64,000 bases of DNA from Hyperoplus lanceolatus (lineage: Eukaryota; Chordata; Actinopteri; Uranoscopiformes; Ammodytidae), in assembly GCA_026929865.2 (NCBI GenBank), contig CM049404.1:804501-868500 (forward strand). The letters are read 5' to 3'. A program made the position numbers and the translations under genes. The notes beneath the pieces are model-generated. The model saw only the letters and a program-made list of their open reading frames with translations, ran no database searches and had not been told where the DNA came from. Of this stretch, positions 55,138 through 62,848 are shown in pieces; position 1 is the first letter of the stretch; each line of letters opens with the position of its first letter.

Positions 55138-55535
55138 AGAGTGCTAACCACAGACTGGGGCAACCCCATAGCTAGAAACCCGGCCCTCTCAGGGGCCAGG
55201 CCCAAAGCCGGAGACCCTGGGGAAAAGGATGAAAGAGAGTCCCGTGGACCTGGGACAGGAGGTCCCGCCGACCCGGGAGCTCCCACGGGTGTCCCTGAAG
55301 GAGGGTTGCAATCGCTGAGAACCAGATCATCTGGGGCCAGTTGGGGGCCACCAGGATGAGGCTCACCTCTTCCACCTGAACTCTCTGTATAAGTGTATGA
55401 TGGAGGGTGAAGGGAGGGAAGGCATACAGGAGGCCTTGTGGCCACTGTTGTGCCATGGCATCCGTGCCCAAGGGAGGATCGCCCCTTTTCATGGAGAAAA
55501 AGAGGGGACAGTGAGATCGGCTGTGGCTGTACCAA
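54816..55535 (-). pseudogene. DIRS-B recombinase N-terminal region, second copy
   Basis: The minus strand reads a Pro-rich leader, then GARAPSTRAAYAYRWGGFQS, LACTAHDILQFLQEMLEVGK and SPLTFRGIVSAIKAARVG, the core-binding domain of the recombinase. It ends in the LINE junction, so its catalytic domain lies beyond the LINE. Confidence 0.75.
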
Positions 55536-55959
55536 AGCACTCCCAGATATCGCTCACGACTTCCGGATGCAGTCTCCATTCCCCGGGGAGGGGTCCCCCT
55601 CTGGAGAGCCGATCCGCCGCAAGGTTCACCTGACCCGGGACGTGCATCGCCCTGAGGGACTTGAATCGTGGATATGCCCACTCCCATATTATCTGAGCCA
55701 ATCTGCAAAGGCGCGGGGAACCCAGGCCCCCCTGCCTGTTTATGTATGCCGCTGTTCTGTCTGTCCTTACCAGTACATGGCGGTTTTCCAGCTCTGGCAG
55801 GAAGTACAAAAGAGCTAAATGGATAGCCTGCAATTCCAACTGATTGATGTGCTGTGTCAACCAGGGTCTGTGCCATTGGCCACTGATGCCTTGACCCTTG
55901 TGTACGCCTCCCCAGCCTACCAGGGAGGCGTCGGCGGACACCACCTGGCGACGCAACAC
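55489..55959 (-). pseudogene. DIRS-B RNase H domain
   Basis: VSADASLVGWGGVHKGQGIS carries the first Asp. NQLELQAIHLALLYF carries the Glu, VLVRTDRTAAYINRQGG the second Asp, and PGQVNLAADRLSRGG the last Asp. This is the RNase H that follows RT in DIRS. The stretch is open for 156 codons but out of frame with its neighbours. Confidence 0.85.
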
Positions 55960-55999
55960 CGGCCCCAGTGCATTGCCCCGTGCTAAATTGGCTGGTTCC

Positions 56000-56336
56000 T
56001 CTCACCAGCGGAGAGCTATGCGCAGTCTGCGTGAAACCAACACTCTGGCATGCAGATCTCTCTGTGGACAAAGACCCAGGCTCAGGAGGCAACGCTGCAC
56101 TGGGCGCATGTTCAGAAGGGCCATGGACACGATGTGCACCGTGGCTACCATTAACCCAAAGAGTCGAGGCTGAATCTCCAGGTCACTGTGGCCCCCAAAC
56201 GAAACTGGGACAAGCACGCCCTGAGGGCGGCCTGTCTCGCCGACGTAAAAAAAAAGAGTTCCTGATTTGGCATCCAAACAAATGCCCAGGAACTCTGTCG
56301 ATTGTGAAGGCTGCAGCCTGCTCTTTCTCTTGTTGA
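56000..56336 (-). pseudogene. DIRS-B RT thumb fragment
   Basis: The minus strand begins KRKSRLQPSQSTEFLGICLD and continues PRLFGLMVATVHIVSMALLN and MRPVQRCLL, matching the RT thumb of DIRS. The first codons derive from the arm, so the RT is truncated exactly at the arm border. Confidence 0.75.
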
Positions 56337-56354
56337 GTCTAGGTGTTGTGGTTT

Positions 56355-56816
56355 TCAATCAGGACCAGTTCTAATGCGGTCTAGACCCCAAAAAAGCGTT
56401 GACATGTGCCTTTATTGCATTTACACAAATAGAAAAAAAGTTTCACAAATCAGAAACTATGTGTTCTATAATCTATAGCATCACTGTGATATTGTAGTCC
56501 AGATTTGAAGAGTCTAGGTGCAGTGGTTTTCAATCAGGACCAGTTCTAATGTGGTCCAGATGCAAAAAAAAAGCAGTGAAATCTCTCCTCTCTTTCTTTT
56601 AAACAAACTTAATAAAGGTTACATCAATTGTAAACTGTTTTTAAAGAATGGTTAGACTCTCTTAGATAATCTAGACTAATTAATGTGGCTTTACCGCGGC
56701 GATTTAGGAGGTTAAACAACGGAGAATCAGTCGCTCCGTAGCTCCTTAAGAATCCCTTAACTTTTCCTTAACTGCCGAATCGGCTGCTGCGAATCAGCTG
56801 CCAACTTCAGCGTCGT
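56355..56816 (-). repeat. right inverted arm of the long-arm element
   Basis: Inverse of 51,161-51,622, ending TTCAGCGTCGT. It adds a further GAGTCTAGGTG..GTGGTTTTC segment inward at 56,334-56,354. Confidence 0.92.
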
Positions 56817-56825
56817 CTCTCCTAT
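56817..56825 (+). repeat. 9-bp target duplication, right copy
   Basis: ctctcctat is identical to 51,152-51,160. Confidence 0.9.
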
Positions 56826-57050
56826 CGCGTCACACTAGCAGAGAGGAGACTAACGTCTCTCACACAGTGTCTCTCCCGCTTCAGGCAGGGAAAGGCCGTA
56901 TCGTTCAGATTATGCCTACGCCTACTTGGCCTTATGGCTTCGGTGATATCAGTGGTGCATTTGGGGCTTCTGATGATGAGAGGTTTCCAGCGCTGGGTCA
57001 CAGCACTGCGTCTATGCCCCCGTCGCCACCTGAACCGCAAAGTGAAAGTA
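56817..57050 (+). pseudogene. DIRS-A reverse transcriptase, continuation (thumb)
   Basis: The plus strand reads YRVTLAERRLTSLTQCLSRF, RLCLRLLGLMASVISVVHLG, LLMMRGFQRWVTALRLCPRR and HLNRKVKVK, in the phase that follows LGLHIKSLSY at 51,160. This shows that the 5.66-kb element is an insertion into the RT. Another repeat begins at about 57,051. Confidence 0.82.
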
Positions 57051-57326
57051 AAGCCTGATTTATACTTGTGCGGCTTTGCGCCTCTGCATTCTCTGCTGTG
57101 TAGCACGGACACCGAACGTTCTCATGAACCGTTGGCAGTAGTTTTGCCCGTTTCGCAGATTGCACACTGCACTTTTGGTGTAAATCGGCGAAATCCGTTG
57201 CTAAACAAATGAAAACTGGAAGATTTTGAGTTTGAAATCCCTCCTTGTTGCTTTGATGTCCAACCAAACCTCTGCGGCGCCTGCGGCATCTGGCGCGTAG
57301 TCACAATTTTCATTTGGTACGCGACC
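57051..57326. mobile_element. repeat remnant replacing the DIRS-A middle
   Basis: AGCCTGATTTATACTTGTGC starts a sequence unrelated to DIRS. It occupies the position where RNase H and the recombinase N-terminus should lie. It resembles a fish DNA-transposon end; family uncertain. Confidence 0.4.
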
Positions 57327-57328
57327 AT

Positions 57329-57434
57329 CACCCATTTGAGCCGTTAGAGGCGTTGGGGATGAAGTTTGTGTACCTGAAAACGGCACTGCTCTTGTAACCA
57401 CAGCTAAGCGTGTGAGCGACTTACAGGCATTGGC
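57329..57434 (+). pseudogene. DIRS-A tyrosine recombinase scrap
   Basis: HPFEPLEALGMKFVYLKTAL is followed, after a stop and frame shift, by VTTAKRVSDLQALA. This corresponds to the block around the first catalytic Arg in DIRS-B (SAKRMEELHALSV). The rest of the domain is gone. Confidence 0.75.
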
Positions 57435-57825
57435 CGCGTTTCCCAGATTCGATCGTTCTTTGGGACCAAAGAAGGGTCGAAAGAAGGGTTCGCCAAAGAA
57501 GGAGCGCTAAGATACGGGTGTTTCCCAGATGGCTTCTTAAGTGCCTTCTTTGGAGAACGCGTAAGACGAAGCGAAAGAAGTACTTCGGTGGGAGCTGTCC
57601 ACCGCGGTGGTGCTGAAACTGAATAAATCGATGCAAGGCGAATCGATCACCCACCTCTTTATCAGCGCATAAGTCACACACAGCGCCCCGTGGTCACCCC
57701 CACACAGGTGGAATTAGGCTACGCATGTATCGTGTGTGTGTGGGGGTGTGTGGGTGGGAGGGGGGTGTGGCAACAAGTGTATCCAAGTAGTAATCAAGCC
57801 CATTAGCGCATATATACGCGTCACG
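57435..57825. other. repeat-like spacer
   Basis: GCGTTTCCCAGATTCGATCG and GTGTTTCCCAGATGGCTTCT motifs suggest a MITE at 57,437-57,690. A G/T-rich simple stretch follows at 57,735-57,775. No gene. Confidence 0.35.
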
Positions 57826-58463
57826 TATATATGCGTCACGTACATCCCTATGCACGTAAACACGGGCATGATAAAGTTGACTGTTTAGTGCTTGTTTTAG
57901 GATACGTGTTTTCAAATGCAAGCCGTGTCTCAGCCTGAATATTTTATTGAGGTAATCAGTTCAGTCCGAGGCTTGTAATGTAATCGCTCGCTATCATGTC
58001 TGTCCCAGCTGGCTACTATTTAGCCTAGCTGCTAGCTGCCCTACATGTCTCCTCTCGTATGTAAGTAACTTCCCCAACAACCAACACTGGGTGAGCTTAG
58101 CGAATATATGGAAAATAAATTCGGATCTGTGATGCAAATCAAATGAAAGAGAGCCAGAGAAGGCTGCACGCGGCGTAAATACACTCAAAAGTCCCGGAGA
58201 GTTGGGGAGAATAAACAACAGAATGAAGCCGGTAGTCTCTGGCCACTGATTGGCCAGACAATAGTCTCTGGCCAATCAGTGGCCGGCCGTCTGCCGACGT
58301 CACCTTTTAGCATCGGCTCAGCTCGCTTGGAACCTAGAGCGAGGCGAGACCAAAAAAGCAGCCGCTACGTGGTACCAGGTACCATGAAATTGCGGTGGAA
58401 AAGCCAAAAATTTGAGTCGAGTCGAGTCGAGTCGAGCTGATACCATGCGGTGGAAAAGCGCCA
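57826..58463. mobile_element. truncated copy of the PIF/Harbinger-type element
   Basis: Closely matches 24,590-25,224 (ACGTAAACACGGGCATGATA to GCGGTGGAAAAGCGCCA). The left half is missing and no TAA pair flanks it. Confidence 0.8.
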
Positions 58464-58542
58464 ATAGTGTTTAGGACGTTACATGTAGCCTACATCTGCT
58501 GGTTCTGTTTATTTATTTCAGCCTTCAGGCCTGAGAGTTGAT

Positions 58543-59016
58543 ATGGGTGATGTGGTGGTTGTGGGTGTATGGTTTAGTGATCAGTGCTTGGTGACTGGTG
58601 GTAAAGGGGTAGGGGCTGAGGGTTGTTGGACCTCAGAAGAGGTTGATATGTTCTTAAAAACGCAGCGCAGCCAGAAGCTGCATCTCCGGGCTGAAGGAAA
58701 AATTGCATGTGTGTGGAGACACCAGAGTGATCAGCCGTTGGATCTCCGCACGGCCGGGGCAGTCGGTACTTTGCCTGGACGGCTCGGTCTGATAGCACGT
58801 GCAGTGGGGAGAAGTGCCGACGCACGTATGCATTTATGTAAACCGTCTGGCTTCGCGCACGGCGAGGCTGTGGTATTGCAGCCATGGTTTCTCACACGCG
58901 CGGACTTTGGCAACGCCTTTAAAGCAGGTGGAGCCGCTCTGGATGAAGTTCAGCTGAGTTCAATTAAATCTGTTTCCTTGATATCTGTCAAATGGTGGAT
59001 GTTTTTTTATGTGTAG
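58543..59016 (+). other. unrecognised 157-codon open frame
   Basis: Open from MGDVVVVGVWF to KWWMFFYV. I recognise no domain and see no splice or promoter context. It lies between transposon fragments inside DIRS-A, so chance or repeat-derived coding is most likely. Confidence 0.2.
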
Positions 59017-59039
59017 TACTATAAAGTTGAATGCGATAT

Positions 59040-59389
59040 AATACAATTCAATGCAGCCTCTGAATGGGCGGCCCTCTGCTGTTTGTGTGATTGGGCCAGG
59101 CCCAGCCTAGAACCAATCATAATGAGTAATGGCCTGGGACAAAGTTTTATTTTACTTTCAGGTGAAGTTCACAGCCTGCACGCACATTTATATCTCCATG
59201 GCACTCCCGAGAGGGAAGGGAACTCGGCCATCGGCTGTGTGACTTGGCCGGGCCGGGCCGAGTCACACAGCCAAGGGTCCATTTAAAAAAAAAAAAAAAA
59301 ATGTTTTTTTTTTAATGGACCCGGCCCGGCCCAAAATGCCTGCCGGCCCACCGGGCATTGCCCGGTACGCCCGATGGCCAGTCCAGCCC
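59040..59389. repeat. GC-rich fish repeat
   Basis: GGCCGGGCCGGGCCGAGTCA, an A/T-homopolymer hairpin at 59,285-59,315, and GGGCATTGCCCGGTACGCCC match the style of a common dispersed fish repeat. No ORF is supported. Confidence 0.4.
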
Positions 59390-59517
59390 TGGCGGGGCCC
59401 CGTGGCACAGTCCGACCTGTCTGTCAAGGACAGACGTGGTGTAATTGGAGCTTCCGTAGTAGGGTCACGCCGAGGCGATTCCCATAGTGAAACACCTCAC
59501 TCTGTTATCAAAGAACC
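59390..59517 (-). repeat. DIRS-A right inverted terminal repeat
   Basis: Inverse of 44,866-44,993, ending GGTTCTTTG-type sequence. It is followed by a palindromic TTACGTTAAGTAA. Confidence 0.85.
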
Positions 59518-59544
59518 AGGGATTACGTTAAGTAACCCAAAGTT

Positions 59545-60590
59545 ATGTCTACTTGACATTAACCTACCATGAGACCTTTATTATACTGTCATGAATGATT
59601 CTGTTGGCCTCAAGTAAAGTGAAACCATTTGGACATTTCATTAACATGTCATTAAGTGTTATTACACTGTCTAATTTTGACATTTACTGTCATGAGACCC
59701 TTATTATACTGTCATGAATTATTCCCTTTGCCTCAACGTAAAACAATTTGGACTTTTCAGTAAATGTTATTACACTTAATTACACACACAACAGTGTTAA
59801 CTGCAGTAGTATCCCCTTTATAGATGTAACATGAAGCATATCAGTATTACATGTGGAAAATACCTTAACAAAAGCAATACAAGTCAAGACAGTCTGTTTT
59901 CTTTTCTTTGAGACACTAAACAAAAAATATATACATACACTTAAAACAGAAATAAGAACTACTTTAAAATCAAATGCACTTTCCAGTCCTTAAATGAGCA
60001 ATCCAAATAATAAAACAGTGGCTTTAAAATAAATAATATACGTTATAATGGCTGCTAAAATCACCAGGAAGAGATCAGCTTAAACACAAAAGGAGCACTC
60101 AGCTTTCAAACTTTGTGGGCATGTTAGCTTCAGCATATAACTAGTGCAGACTTGTAAGTGAATACGGTGCTGAAACAGGCAGATTGCAGATCAGCAAATC
60201 ATAGAGCTATTAGCACACACAATAATAACAGAAATATACATTAGATCAGGTTGAAGTAAATAAAAGATACATAAAATAAAAGAGACTGTGTAGGCCTACT
60301 GCCCTGGCAGTGCGTAGTATGGAGCATGACAGCCAGCTAACATTTAAAAGCCCAATAAAGAATAAAAGACACAAGGCTTGACTTTTCTTGTTTCTTCATG
60401 AATCTTGTATTGGTAAGTTTTTCTTTGTAAAACTGTACCAGACATGAAAAAATAAATCAATATACACAGACAGTACCAGACCTATACAGACAGTAGACAA
60501 TACACGGTAAGTAGTATATGGTAAGTATACACACAGCTATGCTATTCCTATTTAAGTATTAAACAACACATGACTGTAAAAACACAGCTT
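59545..60590. other. interior of the GGTAACAC element
   Basis: Begins with the resumed left-arm sequence. ACTGTCATGA motifs recur at 59,585-59,760. The rest is AT-rich without recognisable coding sequence. Confidence 0.45.
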
Positions 60591-60594
60591 AGCA

Positions 60595-61203
60595 CAGGGG
60601 TGTCAAACTCATTTTGGTTCGAGGGCCACATACAGCCTCTCTGATCTCAAGTGGGCCGGACCAGTAAAATAATGGCAAAATAACGTACATATGTCAAATC
60701 CAAATCTTTAGCTTTGTTTTTCAGTAATATGCTTTATCACTCAGCCTACATATGTAACCTACATTATCACGGATCACAAGGGATATCTGTACCCCCCAGG
60801 AAATGTCTTAGTAAAGGTTGCTGCTGGCCATGGGAATAGGAGGTGCGGGCCGGAGTGCCGCAGCAAAAATTTTGGGGGTATTTTGCTCAAAGATGCCAAT
60901 ACGCACTAATGAAATAAACAACTGTTTATTTGAATACACAAATACAACAGGCACTGACCTTACAGTTGTCCAATTTTGTTTACTATATGTACAGGGACAC
61001 ATTTTGTGCAAACATGCAGACAGTACAAAATACAATTAAATAAAAGTGCAACTTCTACTGTTTTGATTTATTTTTAAATACAAAGGTTATTTGTTGTTTT
61101 GGAATACGTTTTTCCCAATTTTATTTAATTTTAATTTAACTTTAAATTTAATGCTCAGAAATGTGTGCTCTACAAGTCGCGGGCCGGATGTTTGACACCC
61201 CTG
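60595..61203. mobile_element. hAT-type MITE, CAGGGGTGTCAAAC ends
   Basis: The perfect 14-bp ends CAGGGGTGTCAAAC and GTTTGACACCCCTG enclose 609 bp. Flanks gcttagca and ccttagac are only partly matching, consistent with a decayed 8-bp duplication. No transposase. Confidence 0.75.
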
Positions 61204-61483
61204 CCTTAGACACTTGACACAATCAATCATCAATATTAGCATGCTATTTGGCCACATATATTGGCCTATTTACAGCCCTCAGAAAACTGACAGCTCTTCT
61301 TAGATGCAAGTGCATCAATTCATGGCTTAAAATCCTGAGCTGTAGAACTTTCAGCAGACATTCCTAGCTGTAAGCCACGTAACTTTCCTAACAGTTGGGA
61401 GCGCATGCGACGTGCAGATATGGCACAGGCTCCATGAAGAAGGAAAAAAAAATTATAATAATTTTTATTTATTTTTTTTTTCA

Positions 61484-61588
61484 GAATTGATTCAAATCGG
61501 CCGAATTGATTCGCGGGCCAGATCAAAACGTGTCGCCCGCGGGCCAGATAAGGCCCGCGGGCCAGATGTGGCCTTGAGTTTGACACAT
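61484..61588 (-). mobile_element. fragment of a related hAT-type end
   Basis: Minus strand: TGTGTCAAACTCAAGGCCAC, then repeated GGCCCGCGGGCC. It resembles the subterminal region of the element at 60.6 kb. No second end was found. Confidence 0.5.
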
Positions 61589-62038
61589 ATGGCTTAGCAT
61601 GTATGACAAAGTATAGTGAGCTAGCAAACAATTAGCTTCTGTAGTAGTCTACCTGCTAGCTAACAGAGCCACATGTGCAATCAAATAAACATACAAGTAG
61701 CTTACTTTACATTCTTACACCTGAAAGCTAATGTTAACATTACAAACTATCAACACTTATAGCCAAATAGTCTCCAAGGCAAAGGCGTAATAAAGAAATA
61801 CTCAGCAGCATGTATATGTAGGCTATGCTGTTCATGTAGACTGCATAAAGCTCCGAACACACCGCACTGGCCCCCTGCCCCCGCGTGAACGCAGGAGGCT
61901 CGCCGCTTGATCATATTGGGCCATATTCACCGAAGCTGCCGGCAGCCTCATCGAAAGTGCACGCCCATACACCACGTTTCTTCCGGTTGCTTCCCTATAA
62001 ATTCATTTCCTCCTGCATTTTTCGATCTCTCATCAACC

Positions 62039-62230
62039 ATGGACGAGATAACGAACGTTGCAGGGATGTACTGGTACTTGTATATAAGACCAAAACCGAA
62101 ACACCGTGTGTGGGTTCATGCGACTCTCCGCAAGCGGGCACAGCTGGGTGAGTTTCATCACCTCCTCCAGGAACTCCGCCTGGATGACGGCCGGTTCATG
62201 ACAGTCAATGTCAAAATGTTCCGCATATGA
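62039..62230 (+). pseudogene. PIF/Harbinger-like transposase N-terminal scrap
   Basis: The plus strand reads MDEITNVAGMYWYLYIRPKP, then HRVWVHATLRKRAQLGEFHH and LLQELRLDDGRF. The W-V-H...R...GEFHHL..ELR.DD.RF pattern is that of the N-terminal region of Harbinger transposases. It stops after 63 residues and the DDE domain is absent. It lies just inside the right arm of the GGTAACAC element and may be a relic of that element's own gene. Confidence 0.6.
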
Positions 62231-62848
62231 CAGTTTAACATAATCTTACCACATAAATGTAAATAGTTAATTTACATTTGATAATTAAGCCCACTATGAC
62301 ATGTTTATGACATATTATTGGTTAATGTCAGGTAGACATAACCAAGACATCAATAAGATGTTTTGTCTTAGCTTATGTCAGGTTGTCATTTCAAAGACAT
62401 CGACAAGTTATTTTGTCTTAGTTTATGTCAGGTTGTCATAACAAGATATCTCAGACAAGTCAATGTTGCATTAAATGTGACATAATTGACCGAATGACAC
62501 TTTATGACAACAGTCATAACCATTCATAGTGTTCATGACAGGTGTAATGACAGTCTTATGAATACACCTTCAAATAAAGTGTTACCATCTATTTTAACAA
62601 TTGATTTCTGGAAAAGAAAAATGTTGAATTGATAAACAAACATCTGTTATTTCATATAAAAAATACTGGTATTGATAAAAATGAATTAATAATGGTTAAA
62701 CACAATAAAATTCCAAAATGCTCAAGGGGTTCACAAACTTTCAAACAGCACTGTATACTGTAGCTGTCTGTCCAGCTTGCCCTGACAGAGAACAAGTCCC
62801 CTGCTCTATGTGAACAGAATGTCTTTTATACATTTCAGATTGGGCACA

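Larger units (their letters stand above)
52304..56336 (-). mobile_element. DIRS-B, 5'-truncated second DIRS on the minus strand
   Basis: Minus-strand order is RT thumb, RNase H, and tyrosine recombinase, then the terminal palindrome at 51.75-52.01 kb. The RT thumb is homologous to, but different from, the one in DIRS-A, so this is a separate copy and not an inverted half of DIRS-A. ORF1 and the RT palm are missing; the sequence starts abruptly at the right arm. Confidence 0.82.
51161..56816. mobile_element. 5,656-bp long-arm element, Mutator-like by TSD, carrying DIRS-B sequence
   Basis: Inverted arms of 462 bp (51,161-51,622 and 56,355-56,816) begin ACGACGCTGAA and are almost identical over the outer 270 bp. 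A perfect 9-bp target duplication flanks them. A 9-bp TSD with arms of hundreds of bp is the usual Mutator/MULE signature; P and Merlin elements differ in TSD length. No MULE transposase is seen. The interior is DIRS-B (minus strand), a SINE piece and a LINE. It may be a non-autonomous element that received or captured DIRS-B. Confidence 0.8.
44866..59517 (+). mobile_element. DIRS-A, tyrosine-recombinase retroelement, heavily interrupted
   Basis: Inverted terminal repeats of about 128 bp (GTGTTTCACTATGGGAATCG ... CGGACTGTGCCACGGGGCCC) lie at 44,866-44,993 and inverted at 59,390-59,517. Plus-strand order inside is ORF1, RT, and a recombinase scrap, as expected for DIRS. Insertions: hAT (45,293), MITE (47,753), L2/Maui LINE (49,165), long-arm element (51,161) and others near 57-59 kb. 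Frameshifts and loss of RNase H and most of the recombinase make it dead. Confidence 0.85.
44561..62587. mobile_element. second layer: element with TGGTAACACTTTATTTGAAGG ends
   Basis: About 300 bp from 44,561 recurs inverted at 62,285-62,587. The arms hold subterminal tandem units (ATGACAACCTGACATAAGCT), three at the left and two at the right. The left arm breaks at 44,865 and its sequence (TTATGTCTAC, TTGACATTAACC) resumes at about 59,545, so DIRS-A inserted inside this arm. The superfamily is undetermined; a PIF/Harbinger-like transposase scrap lies inside the right end. Confidence 0.75.
43166..62753. mobile_element. outermost layer: Tc1-type terminal repeats bracketing 19.6 kb
   Basis: CAGTGCTGTTTGAAAGTTTG at 43,166 and its inverse ending at 62,753 are each flanked by TA. 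About 130-165 bp of matching inverted sequence follows on each side (the left copy lacks about 32 bp). Everything between is other mobile DNA. The simplest reading is a small palindromic Tc1 MITE whose centre received later insertions. Confidence 0.75.

Noticed and set aside
44866..59517. One DIRS element with an inverted second half
   Set aside because: The plus-strand RT and the minus-strand RT thumb cover the same homologous block with different sequence, and DIRS-A's own thumb resumes at 56,817. They are two separate copies.
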